A DNA stretch of 64,000 nucleotides, taken from Streptomyces flaveolus. GTDB lineage: Bacteria > Actinomycetota > Actinomycetes > Streptomycetales > Streptomycetaceae. Under the pieces are notes generated by a model that saw only the letters and a list, made by a program, of their open reading frames with translations, did not search any database and was not told the origin of the DNA. The stretch covers positions 1-64,000 of the forward strand of contig NZ_BMRV01000017.1 of the NCBI RefSeq assembly GCF_014648815.1. Direction: 5' to 3'. Position numbers and translations under genes: made by a program. Positions 8,391-16,721 of this stretch are shown piece after piece (within the stretch, counting starts at the first letter, position 1; every line of letters begins with the position of its first letter).

Positions 8391-9344
8391 ATGTTGAAGT
8401 ACGTCCTGGACCTCGTGGACCTGCTGGACGATCCCGCCGTCGACGGCAAGCGCGTCGCCGCCCACCTCGACTCCGTCGCGGGTCCCGAGGGTTCCGGCGC
8501 CGAGGTCACCACCGTCACCGGCGAGCGCGGCTCGACGGACTTCGTGCTCGTCCGGATCCCGGGCCGCGCCGGCCGCACCCACGGCGGCCCGGCCCGCACC
8601 CTCGGCGTGGTGGGCAGGCTCGGCGGCGTCGGGGCGCGGCCAGAGACGACCGGCCTGGTCTCCGACGCCGACGGCGCCGTCGCGGCCCTGGCCACCGCCG
8701 CCAAGCTGCTCGACATGCGCCGCCGCGGCGACGTCCTCGACGGCGACGTGATCGTCGCGACGCACATCTGCCCGAACGCCCCGACCGCGCCGCACGACCC
8801 GGTGCCCTTCATGGACTCGCCGGTCGACATCGCGACCATGAACCGGCACGAGGTCACCGGCGAGATGGAGGCGGTGCTCTCCATCGACACCACCAAGGGC
8901 AACCGGATCATCAACCACCGGGGCCTCGCCCTGTCGCCCACCGTCAAGGAGGGCTGGGTGCTCAAGGTGAGCGAGAAGCTCGGCGAGCTGCTGGCGGTGG
9001 TGAGCGGTGAGCCGTTGGTCACGTACCCGGTGACCACCCAGGACATCACCCCGTACGGTAACGGTGTACATCACATCAATTCCATCCTGCAGCCGGCCAC
9101 GGCGACGCCCGCTCCGGTCGTCGGCCTCGCCATCACCTCCGCGGCCGCGGTGCCCGGCTGCCAGACGGGCGCCAGCCACGAGACCGACATCGCGGCGGCG
9201 GCCCGGTTCGCCGTCGAGACCGCGAAGGCCTACGGCGGCGGACGCCTGGACTTCCACGACGACGTGGAGTTCGCCTCGCTGGTGTCCCGCTACGGCTCAC
9301 TGGCCCACCTGCAGACCTTCGGCCGCGTCCCCAAGGAGTCCTGA
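8391..9344 (+). CDS. DUF1177 family protein
   Basis: A 317-residue protein whose body matches the uncharacterised DUF1177 family (LDLVDLLDDPAVDGKRVAAH near the start, then GDVIVATHICPNAPTAPH). The ATG at 8391 follows CAGGAGAA. Several conserved His, Asp and Glu residues (THICPNAP, GASHETD, FHDDVEF) suggest a metal- or substrate-binding enzyme, but no reaction is known. It is the first gene of a three-gene operon: the stop lies two bases before the NCS1 permease ATG, and that gene overlaps the M20 hydrolase. Context suggests a role in breaking down the compound the permease imports. Confidence 0.75.
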   Translation: MLKYVLDLVDLLDDPAVDGKRVAAHLDSVAGPEGSGAEVTTVTGERGSTDFVLVRIPGRAGRTHGGPARTLGVVGRLGGVGARPETTGLVSDADGAVAALATAAKLLDMRRRGDVLDGDVIVATHICPNAPTAPHDPVPFMDSPVDIATMNRHEVTGEMEAVLSIDTTKGNRIINHRGLALSPTVKEGWVLKVSEKLGELLAVVSGEPLVTYPVTTQDITPYGNGVHHINSILQPATATPAPVVGLAITSAAAVPGCQTGASHETDIAAAARFAVETAKAYGGGRLDFHDDVEFASLVSRYGSLAHLQTFGRVPKES

Positions 9345-9346
9345 CC

Positions 9347-10753
9347 ATGGCCGCGCACAAGAACACCGCCGCGGCCCCGGAGACGGGCGGCGCCAGAGCC
9401 GTCGGCAGCGACGACTACGCCCTGTCCCGCGTCCCGCGCGACAAGCGCCTCGGCTTCTGGACGATGCTGCTCCAGTGGCTCGCCCAGTCGGGCTCCATCT
9501 CGCAGTTCACCCTCGGCGCCACCATCGGCGTCGGCATGTCCTTCGGCGACGCGTTCTGGGCCTTCACCCTCGGCGCGGTCATCCTCGAAGTGGTGATCTT
9601 CGCGATCGGCCTGGCCGGCATGCGCGAGGGACTGGCGACGCCCCTGCTGACCCGCTGGGCGGGCTTCGGCCGCAACGGCTCCGCGCTGGTCAGCCTGGTC
9701 ATCTCGGTCAGTCTCGTCGGCTGGTTCGGCGTCCAGAACACCATCTTCGGCGACAGCGTCTCCTCGCTCGTCGGCGGCCCGTCCTGGCTGTGGTGCCTGG
9801 TCGCGGGCGCCGGCATCACCGTCCTGGTGATCTTCGGATTCCGGTACATGGCCGTCTTCGCGAAGATCGTCACCCCGCTGTTCTTCGCCATGGTCGCCTG
9901 GTCGGTCACCGACGCGCTGAGCGAGCACTCGCTGTCCGAGCTGATCCACTCCCCGGCGCCCGGCCAGTCCATCCCGCTCGCCGTCGCCGCGACCGCCATC
10001 GCTGGCGGCTTCATGACCGGCGCGATCGTCTCCCCGGAGATGACCCGCTACAACCGCAAGGGCGGCCACGTCTTCCTGCAGAGCGCCGCGTCGATGATCC
10101 TCTCCGAGTACATCGTCGGCCTGACCGGCGTCCTGCTCGGCCACCTGGTCGGCAGCGGCCAGGTCTCCCAGATCGTGCTCTCCACCTCCGGCGTCTTCGG
10201 CGTGCTCGTCGTCCTGATGTCCACCGCGAAGATCAACGACTGGAACCTCTACGGCTCCTCCCTCGGCGTCGTCAACTTCTTCCAGGTCGTCTTCGGCAAG
10301 CGCCTGCACCGCGGCGCGGTCACCATCGCCCTCGGCATCGCCGGCACCGTCCTGTCCGCCGTCGGCATCATGACCCACTTCACCGACTTCCTGTCCGTGC
10401 TGGGCGTGGCCATCCCGCCGGTGGGCGGCATCATCGTCGCCGAGTACTGGGTGGTGCGCCGCATGCGCGCGCCCCTGGACGCCACCCGCGAGGCCGAGAC
10501 CCTGCCCGCCACCTCGCCGACCTGGGTACCCATGTCCCTGGTCATCTGGGCGGCCGCGTTCTGCGTCGGCAAGTTCTACGACGGCGGCATCCCCGCCCTG
10601 AACTCCCTGCTCACCGCGTTCGTCCTCTACTGCGTCCTCGGCCTCGCCGGCTGGATCAGGACGTACGGCACCACCACCCTGGACGATCACCCCGCAGACC
10701 CCACCGAGCCGTCCGCGGCCACCTCCGGCACGGCCCCCGTAGGAGCACCATGA
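9347..10753 (+). CDS. NCS1-type cytosine/purine/hydantoin permease
   Basis: A 468-residue polytopic membrane protein with about 12 hydrophobic segments. WTMLLQWLAQSGSISQFTLG at the first helix and AIAGGFMTGAIVSPEMTRY at about residues 216-235 fit the NCS1 (CodB-like) family of cation symporters for nucleobases, hydantoins and related compounds. It is flanked in an operon by DUF1177 and an M20 amidohydrolase, so the cargo may be an amide, N-carbamoyl or peptide-like compound rather than a simple base. The C-terminal tail is Thr/Pro-rich and cytoplasmic. Confidence 0.8.
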   Translation: MAAHKNTAAAPETGGARAVGSDDYALSRVPRDKRLGFWTMLLQWLAQSGSISQFTLGATIGVGMSFGDAFWAFTLGAVILEVVIFAIGLAGMREGLATPLLTRWAGFGRNGSALVSLVISVSLVGWFGVQNTIFGDSVSSLVGGPSWLWCLVAGAGITVLVIFGFRYMAVFAKIVTPLFFAMVAWSVTDALSEHSLSELIHSPAPGQSIPLAVAATAIAGGFMTGAIVSPEMTRYNRKGGHVFLQSAASMILSEYIVGLTGVLLGHLVGSGQVSQIVLSTSGVFGVLVVLMSTAKINDWNLYGSSLGVVNFFQVVFGKRLHRGAVTIALGIAGTVLSAVGIMTHFTDFLSVLGVAIPPVGGIIVAEYWVVRRMRAPLDATREAETLPATSPTWVPMSLVIWAAAFCVGKFYDGGIPALNSLLTAFVLYCVLGLAGWIRTYGTTTLDDHPADPTEPSAATSGTAPVGAP

Positions 10754-12066
10754 GCACCCCCGTCCCGGCTTCCGGTGAAGCAGAGCGCGAGGTCGTCGAC
10801 CTGTGCGCGGAGCTGATCCGGTTCGACACCTCCAACCCGACCAGCGACGAGCGCGCCTGCGCCGAGTGGGTCGTGGCCCGGCTCGCCGAGGCGGGCATCG
10901 ACTCCCAGCTGGTGGAGAGCGCCCCCGGCCGTGCCAACGTCGTCGCCCGCATCCCCGGCGCCGACCCCGAGCGCGGTGCCCTGCTGGTCCACGGCCACCT
11001 CGACGTCGTCCCCGCCGACGCGGCCGAGTGGCAGGTGCCCCCGTTCTCCGGCGAGATCCGCGACGGCTACCTGTGGGGGCGCGGCGCGATCGACATGAAG
11101 GACACGGTGGCCGTCATGCTGGCCACCGCCCGCCACTTCGCCCGCACCGGCATCCGTCCCGCCCGCGAGATCGTCCTCGCGTTCCTCGCCGACGAGGAGG
11201 CCGGCGGCCGGTTCGGCGCCCACTGGCTGGTCGAGCACCGGCCCGAGCTGTTCGCCGGGGTCACCGAGGCGATCGGCGAGGGCGGCGGCTTCAGCTACGC
11301 GCTGGACGACACCCGGCGCCTGTACCCGATCGAGAACGCCCAGCGCGGCATGGCCTGGATGGAGCTGACGGCCACCGGCCGCGCGGGGCACGGTTCCTCC
11401 CCGAACGACGAGAACGCCGTCACCGACCTCGCCGAGTCCCTCACCCGCATCGGCCGCCACACCTTCCCGGTCCGCCTGATCGAGCCGGTGCGCGCGCTGC
11501 TCGCCGAGGCCGCCCGCCTCCAGGGCGTCGACATCGACTTCGGCGCGGAGGACCTGGACGCGGAGCTGGCCAAGCTGGGCCACGTGGCCGACTTCATGCA
11601 GGTCGTGCTCCGCAACTCGGCCAACCCGACCATGTTCACCGCCGGCTACCAGACCAACGTCATCCCGGGCCGGGCGACGGCCCGCGTCGACGGCCGCTTC
11701 CTGCCGGGGCACGAGCAGGAGCTGATCGACACGATCGACGCGCTGCTGCTGCCCTCGGTGTCCCGGGAGTGGGTCAACCACGACATCGCGATGGAGACCG
11801 GCTTCGACGGCCCCCTCGTCGACGCCATGTGCGCCGCGGTCCGCGCCGAGGATCCCGACGGCCACCCGGTCCCGTACTGCAATCCGGGCGGCACCGACGC
11901 CAAGGCCTTCACCAAGCTCGGCATCCGCTGCTTCGGCTTCAAGGGCCTCAAGCTGCCGGCCGACCTCGACTACGGCCGTCTCTTCCACGGCGTCGACGAG
12001 CGGGTGCCGCTGGAGGGACTGCGCTTCGGCGTGCGGGTGATGACCCGCCTGTGGCAGGACTGCTGA
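10750..12066 (+). CDS. M20-family metallohydrolase
   Basis: A 438-residue zinc-dependent hydrolase of the M20 family (ArgE/DapE/carboxypeptidase type). The metal ligands are visible: His in LVHGHLDVVPAD, Asp in RGAIDMKDT, Glu pair in LADEEAGG, and His in RLFHGVDERVPL. Such enzymes remove acyl, carbamoyl or aminoacyl groups from amino acids. The ATG overlaps the permease stop (ATGA) after AGGAGC, so translation is coupled. It is the last gene of the DUF1177-permease unit and is followed by a strong terminator. Confidence 0.85.
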   Translation: MSTPVPASGEAEREVVDLCAELIRFDTSNPTSDERACAEWVVARLAEAGIDSQLVESAPGRANVVARIPGADPERGALLVHGHLDVVPADAAEWQVPPFSGEIRDGYLWGRGAIDMKDTVAVMLATARHFARTGIRPAREIVLAFLADEEAGGRFGAHWLVEHRPELFAGVTEAIGEGGGFSYALDDTRRLYPIENAQRGMAWMELTATGRAGHGSSPNDENAVTDLAESLTRIGRHTFPVRLIEPVRALLAEAARLQGVDIDFGAEDLDAELAKLGHVADFMQVVLRNSANPTMFTAGYQTNVIPGRATARVDGRFLPGHEQELIDTIDALLLPSVSREWVNHDIAMETGFDGPLVDAMCAAVRAEDPDGHPVPYCNPGGTDAKAFTKLGIRCFGFKGLKLPADLDYGRLFHGVDERVPLEGLRFGVRVMTRLWQDC

Positions 12067-12087
12067 CCGCCTCCCCCCTCGACACCA

Positions 12088-12118
12088 GGCCCGGCCCCGC
12101 GACCAGCGGGGCCGGGCC
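12088..12118 (+). terminator. hairpin terminator of the DUF1177 operon
   Basis: A perfect 13-bp stem, GGCCCGGCCCCGC at 12088-12100 against its complement at 12106-12118, with a five-base loop. It sits 22 bases after the M20 gene. Confidence 0.8.
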
Positions 12119-12326
12119 GTCCCGCGTCCCGGCCCGTCGGCGCGTCGGCGGTGATCAGTCCGCGACGTCGACGCCGTAGCTCCGGGCGGGCGCGCCCGGC
12201 CCGTGGTCGTGGCGCCGCCGCGCCGGCGCCGGCCCGGAGGTGATGGGCGGGCTCCGGGTGGCTGACCGGAGCCTGCTGACAGACTTGCCGGCGTGTCACC
12301 CGCCCCGCCGTCAGGAGGACTTCGCC

Positions 12327-13403
12327 ATGACCGAGCAGTTGCTGGACCGTGTCGCCCGGTGCGAGCGCCGGTTCAACAGGCTCTTCGCGGAGTACTTCGA
12401 CAGGGTGGGCGCGACGCTGGAGGCGCCGTCGTTCAGCCGATTCACGCCGGACTGCCTGGAGTTGCTGCGCGACCTGTCCCTGCGCGGCGGCAAGCGGATG
12501 CGGGTCGTCCTGCTGCACGAGGCCGCGCGTCTGGTGCGGGAAGACGCGCCCGCCGAGGCGCTGGACGCCGCTGCGCTGAGCATCGAACTGCTCCAGACCC
12601 ACGGCCTGGTGCACGACGACCTCATCGACGACAGCGCCACCCGCCGCGGCGGGCCCACCACCTACTACGCCTACCGCGAGAGGTTCCCCCGCCATCCGCG
12701 GGCCGCCCTCGGGTTCACCGTCCTCGCCGGCGACCTCGCGCTCGCCCTCTCCCTGCGGGTGCTCCTCGACGCCGGGCTTCCGGTCGAGCTGCGGCAGGCC
12801 ATGACCGAGGTCCAGGCGCGGGCCGCGGCCGACACCTTCGTGGGCCAGATCGCCGACCTGGAGCGCGACTTCGGCCCCGCGGTCACCGACGACGACGTCC
12901 TGCACGACGTCGCCGACCACAAGTCGGCCCGCTACTCGGTCCTCGCCCCCCTGTGTCTCGGCCTCCTGGCCGCCGGTGAGCAACCGGCGCACCACGAGCC
13001 GGAGTTGCGTCGCTACGCGCGACTGGTGGGCATCTGCGGCCAGATGCGCGACGACTACCTCGACCTGTTCGGCGACGCGGACGCGATGGGCAAGCCGACC
13101 GGCACCGACATCCGCGAGGGAAAGCGCAGTTACACCGTCGCCCGCCTGCTGTCCGCCGTGAGCGGCCACGAGCGCGCGCTCGTCGAGAAGGCCCTCGGGG
13201 ACCCGGCCTGCACGCCGGACACCGTCGCCGCGATCCGCGAGATCGGCGAGCGTCGTGGCGTGGCCGACCTGATGCGGGCGGACATGCGGCGGTACGCCGG
13301 GCAGGCCGCACGGGTGGCGGCGGGCTGGCGTCCGCGGTGGCGCGAAGAGGCGGTCACCTTCTTCGAACGACTGCCGCTGTGGAGCGTCGAGCGGGACGGC
13401 TGA
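12327..13403 (+). CDS. polyprenyl diphosphate synthase 1
   Basis: A 358-residue trans-isoprenyl diphosphate synthase that joins isopentenyl diphosphate to an allylic primer. The first Asp-rich motif DDLID is at 97-101 and the second DDYLD at 242-246; GGKRMR (54-59) binds the diphosphate. The ATG at 12327 follows CAGGAGGAC. Chain length cannot be fixed by eye; the residues before the first motif (ELLQTHGLVH) are consistent with a C15-C20 or longer product. It opens a rightward group with a small partner gene, a second synthase and an MpaB-type protein. Confidence 0.85.
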   Translation: MTEQLLDRVARCERRFNRLFAEYFDRVGATLEAPSFSRFTPDCLELLRDLSLRGGKRMRVVLLHEAARLVREDAPAEALDAAALSIELLQTHGLVHDDLIDDSATRRGGPTTYYAYRERFPRHPRAALGFTVLAGDLALALSLRVLLDAGLPVELRQAMTEVQARAAADTFVGQIADLERDFGPAVTDDDVLHDVADHKSARYSVLAPLCLGLLAAGEQPAHHEPELRRYARLVGICGQMRDDYLDLFGDADAMGKPTGTDIREGKRSYTVARLLSAVSGHERALVEKALGDPACTPDTVAAIREIGERRGVADLMRADMRRYAGQAARVAAGWRPRWREEAVTFFERLPLWSVERDG

Positions 13404-13572
13404 CCGGCCCGGGCACCGGCCGGCCCGGCTCGTACCCCTCCCGCCTCTGACAGGTGTTCCCCGTGTCCCTCAAAGGGGGATTCGGGGACCTCCGGCCCGG
13501 GGAACGCCGTCATGATCGAACCGGATGCGCCGCCGGACGCGTCCGTGACGACGCCACCCCTGGGGGAGAAGC

Positions 13573-13857
13573 ATGACGCACTCGACGCCGCGCGGCCCGG
13601 GCAGGGACGACCAGGCCGTGCTGCTGGTCGCCGGAATCGCGGACCTGGCCGTGAGCACGGTGGGTTCGGCGGTGGGCACCCTGCGGGGGCTGCTGCGCCG
13701 CTCCGACACCGTCGACCTGGTGCGCGAGGCGGACCAGGACCTGCGGGCGCGGGGCAGGCTGGCCCTGGACCGGTACACCGGCGTGCCGCCGGCCCACCTC
13801 GAAGTGCTCGCCCAGCACGTGCTGGCGCGGCGGGCGGCCGACGGCCACGATGTCTGA
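13573..13857 (+). CDS. small protein of unknown function between two prenyl synthases
   Basis: A 94-residue protein I do not recognise. The ATG at 13573 follows GGGGGAGAA. After a polar start there is an amphipathic or weakly hydrophobic stretch (AVLLVAGIADLAVSTVGSAV) and then a charged helical half (LVREADQDLRARGRLAL). It overlaps the second synthase by eight bases, so it is translated with it. It may be an accessory or membrane-docking subunit of the prenyl synthase. Confidence 0.7.
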   Translation: MTHSTPRGPGRDDQAVLLVAGIADLAVSTVGSAVGTLRGLLRRSDTVDLVREADQDLRARGRLALDRYTGVPPAHLEVLAQHVLARRAADGHDV

Positions 13858-14926
13858 GCGCTGGGACCCGGCCGCCTTCAGGACACGCGTCGACGGCGTC
13901 CTGCGGAGCTACCTCGCCGAGGAGGCCGACGAGCTCGTGGCCATCGACGAGGCCCTCACTCCCGTGGCCGAACAACTGCGTGTCGCGGCCGGACACGGCA
14001 AACGCCTGCGCGCGGCCTTCTGCTACTGGGGCTGGCGGGCGGCCGGTCAGCCCGACAGCGACGCCCTGGTGAGGGCGGCGGCCTCCATGGAACTGGTGCA
14101 CGCCGCGGCGATCGTCCACGACGACCTCATCGACGACAGCGCCCTGCGCCACGGCCGGCCCACGGCCCACATCGCGCTGGAGGCGGCCCTGGACGCCACC
14201 CGGCGAGGAGCGGGGGACAGCCGCCCCCGAGTCCGCGCGGCCGCCCGCTCCCTGGCCCTGCTCGTCGGTGACCACCTGATGGCGCTCGCGGGCCGGCTGT
14301 TCACCGACAGCGGCCTGCCCGCCGCCTACCTCGCCCGCGCCCGGGGCCTGTGGGCCGAACTCGCCCGCGAACTCATCGCCGGTGAATGCCTGGAGATCCT
14401 GCACACCGGTGGCCGGCCGGACACCGGCACCTCCTTGAAGGTCGTCCGGTACAAGACCGCCAAGTACACCGTCGAACACCCGCTGCTCCTCGGCGGACTG
14501 CTCGCCGGTGCCGCCCCGGCACTGCGCGACGGCTACTCCGCCTACGGTCTGCCGCTCGGCGAGGCCTTCCAGCTCCGCGACGACCTGCTGGGCCTGTTCG
14601 GCGACCCGGAGCGCACCGGCAAGGCGGCCCTGGACGACCTGCGCACCCACCGGCCCACCGCGCTGCTCGCCGAGACCTGGCGGACCGCCGACACCGCCCA
14701 GCGGGAACGGCTGCTCGGCGTGCTGGGCCGGCGCGACCTGGACGGCACCCACCTGGAGGACGTACGCGACCTCATGCGGGAACTGGAGGCACCGCAGCGG
14801 GTCGAGCGGATGATCCTCACCCGGGTGGAGCTGGCCACCCGCGCCCTGGACGACGTCGACGTGCCACCCGGGGCACGGCGTGCCCTGCACGCGCTCGCAC
14901 GCCAGGCGACCGACCGCGTCCACTGA
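13850..14926 (+). CDS. polyprenyl diphosphate synthase 2
   Basis: A 358-residue isoprenyl diphosphate synthase, a diverged paralogue of the gene 450 bases upstream. GHGKRLR is at 49-54 and the first Asp motif DDLID at 91-95. The second motif reads DDLLG (244-248) in place of DDxxD, a variant common in actinobacterial short-chain synthases (RDDLLGLFGD). The N-terminal half has an extra loop, ATRRGAGDSRPRVRAA. Two paired synthases may form a heteromer or make two chain lengths; the overlap with the small partner gene suggests a complex. Confidence 0.85.
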   Translation: MSERWDPAAFRTRVDGVLRSYLAEEADELVAIDEALTPVAEQLRVAAGHGKRLRAAFCYWGWRAAGQPDSDALVRAAASMELVHAAAIVHDDLIDDSALRHGRPTAHIALEAALDATRRGAGDSRPRVRAAARSLALLVGDHLMALAGRLFTDSGLPAAYLARARGLWAELARELIAGECLEILHTGGRPDTGTSLKVVRYKTAKYTVEHPLLLGGLLAGAAPALRDGYSAYGLPLGEAFQLRDDLLGLFGDPERTGKAALDDLRTHRPTALLAETWRTADTAQRERLLGVLGRRDLDGTHLEDVRDLMRELEAPQRVERMILTRVELATRALDDVDVPPGARRALHALARQATDRVH

Positions 14927-15007
14927 ACCGCCCCTCCACCGACTCCGCTGTCCGTCACCCCCTGCCACCGCCGAGCGAGCCGAGCGAGCCAAGCCGAGGA
15001 GACCGTG

Positions 15008-16165
15008 ATGACCCACACCGAGACGTCGATGGACGCCCTGCGCCGCCACGGCGACGAACTGGCGGACGCCGTCGTCGCCACCCTGTTCGAGCGCGGCGAG
15101 GCCGGCAAGTTCAACTCGCTGATGCGCTACGTCTCCACCGCCGGCCAGGAACTCCCCGCCGGGCTCCCCGGAGTGGCCCGGGAGTACCTGCGGGCCACCG
15201 GCACCCCGCCGGACTGGGTGGACTGGGCCGAGATGGAGAAGGCCCGGCTGTTCTTCATCGACAACAACGTGCACATCTCCACCGCCCTGTCCTTCGCCTC
15301 CATGCCCGCCTGCTACGTCGTCCCGCACGTGGCCCGGCTGCTGTCGGCCACCCATGGACTGAGCTACCCCTCCAAACGGATGGCGGAGACCGGCCAGTTC
15401 ACCGTCTACCTGATGCAGCCCGACGCGTTCGAGGCCGGCGGCCGCTTCCTCCCGGCCGCCCAGAAAGTCCGGCTGCTGCACGCCGCGATCCGCCACCACC
15501 TGAAGCGGGAGAACCGCTGGGACACCGACACCCTCGGTGTGCCGATCTGCCAGGAGGACATGATCGGCGGGCAGATGTTCTTCTCCCTGACCGTCCTCGA
15601 CAGCCTGCACCGGCTCGGCATCCACATGTCCGAGGAAGGAGCCGACGCCTACTTCTACGCCTGGCGGGTGGTCGGTGCCATCCTCGGCGTCGACCAGGAC
15701 GCCGTGCCACGCACCCTCGAGGAGGCACGGCAGTTCCTCGACCTGTACATGCTGCGACACATGGGGCCCTCCGAGGAGGGCGCGCACCTGACCCGGCAAC
15801 TCATCGACCTCTACGAGGAAGTCGTCCCCGGCACCCTCTTCGACCCGGTCGTCTCCGCCCTGATCCGCTACCTCGTCGGCGACACCTGCGCCGACTGGCT
15901 CGACGTGCCCCGCACTCCGTGGGACACCGTCGTCAAGGCCGCCCCGCACCTCCTGGGCGTCCTGGAGACGATCGAGGACCGCTCACCGCTCGGCGCCTGG
16001 GCCCTGGACCGGCTCGGCCACCTCACCACGGCCCTCGAACTGTCCTCCCTCACCCGCGGACGCGTCATGCACTACGCGATCCCCGAGCAGCTGAAGAAGG
16101 CGTACGGCGTCCCCGACGCGCCCCGCACCCACCGCTGGACCCCGCCGCCCGCCACCGTCTCCTGA
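15008..16165 (+). CDS. MpaB/rubber-oxygenase family protein (DUF2236)
   Basis: A 385-residue protein of the oxygenase MpaB family, which includes latex-clearing protein Lcp and the fungal enzyme that cleaves the farnesyl side chain of a mycophenolic acid precursor. The conserved core is visible: EYLRATGTPPDWVDW near the start, then KVRLLHAAIRHHLK and PICQEDMIGGQMFFS, the region where Lcp holds its haem-binding His and catalytic residues. The ATG at 15008 is preferred over a GTG three bases earlier by spacing from GAGGAGA. No signal peptide is seen, so it acts inside the cell. Its place after two prenyl synthases suggests a polyprenyl substrate. Confidence 0.8.
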   Translation: MTHTETSMDALRRHGDELADAVVATLFERGEAGKFNSLMRYVSTAGQELPAGLPGVAREYLRATGTPPDWVDWAEMEKARLFFIDNNVHISTALSFASMPACYVVPHVARLLSATHGLSYPSKRMAETGQFTVYLMQPDAFEAGGRFLPAAQKVRLLHAAIRHHLKRENRWDTDTLGVPICQEDMIGGQMFFSLTVLDSLHRLGIHMSEEGADAYFYAWRVVGAILGVDQDAVPRTLEEARQFLDLYMLRHMGPSEEGAHLTRQLIDLYEEVVPGTLFDPVVSALIRYLVGDTCADWLDVPRTPWDTVVKAAPHLLGVLETIEDRSPLGAWALDRLGHLTTALELSSLTRGRVMHYAIPEQLKKAYGVPDAPRTHRWTPPPATVS

Positions 16166-16177
16166 GCGGGGCGGGCG

Positions 16178-16600
16178 TCAGGCGATGGAGGCCGAGACGA
16201 TGGCCGACACCGCCAGGTTGCAGCACGCCGTCACCCAGACCGCCGGGTGCGGCTCCGGCTCGACCAGCGTCGCGCCCAGACGCCCCGGAGTGATCACGTC
16301 GACCACCAGGAACGCCAGGGCCATCATCACCAGCCCCAGCAGACCGAACGCCGCGGTCGACACCAGGCCCTTGCCGAAGTCCTCGTACGTCGTCCAGATC
16401 GACGTGAACACGATGCCGCCGACACCGAGCAGCGCCGAGCTGAGCACCAGCGCGGCGTTGCGGTTGCGCTGCTCCCAGATCTGCCGGCCGAGCTTCCCGG
16501 GCGTCAGCACGTCCACCAGGATGATGCCGAGGACCAACAGGACCAGGCCCAGGGCCCCGTAGGCGGTAGCACGGCCGAGTCCGTTGACGATATCGCTCAT
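16178..16600 (-). CDS. DUF350 membrane protein
   Basis: A 140-residue inner-membrane protein with four hydrophobic segments arranged as an internal repeat: GALGLVLLVLGIILVDVLTPGKLG and AFGLLGLVMMALAFLVVDVITPGRLG are clearly duplicated halves ending in the same D-V-x-T-P-G motif. This is the DUF350 family, found near stress and tellurite genes; function is unknown. The start at 16600 has GGAG 11 bases upstream. It lies 121 bases downstream of the DUF475 gene on the same strand and may be co-expressed with it. Confidence 0.75.
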   Translation of the reverse strand: MSDIVNGLGRATAYGALGLVLLVLGIILVDVLTPGKLGRQIWEQRNRNAALVLSSALLGVGGIVFTSIWTTYEDFGKGLVSTAAFGLLGLVMMALAFLVVDVITPGRLGATLVEPEPHPAVWVTACCNLAVSAIVSASIA

Positions 16601-16620
16601 GGGATTGCCGGCTCCGTAGC

Positions 16621-16640
16621 GTGAGTGATCGTGAGTGATC
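16621..16640. repeat. tandem 10-bp direct repeat
   Basis: GTGAGTGATC occurs twice in a row, just upstream of the DUF350 gene start at 16600. It could be a regulator site or a chance duplication. Confidence 0.5.
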
Positions 16641-16721
16641 GCGGTCAAGGCGATGCAAAATGTAGCGCACCTGTTCGGTGCCACGAGCGCTGCAGGGCGG
16701 CGATCCACTCCGGACGGGACG

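Noticed and set aside
9064..12066. A 1000-codon plus-strand frame
   Set aside because: Only the last 438 codons are the M20 gene; the earlier part is an out-of-frame, Arg/Pro-rich reading of DUF1177 and the permease.
13130..15949. A 939-codon open frame on the minus strand
   Set aside because: It is antisense to two prenyl synthases and the MpaB-type gene, all with domain motifs and ribosome binding sites. Long antisense frames are expected at this GC content.
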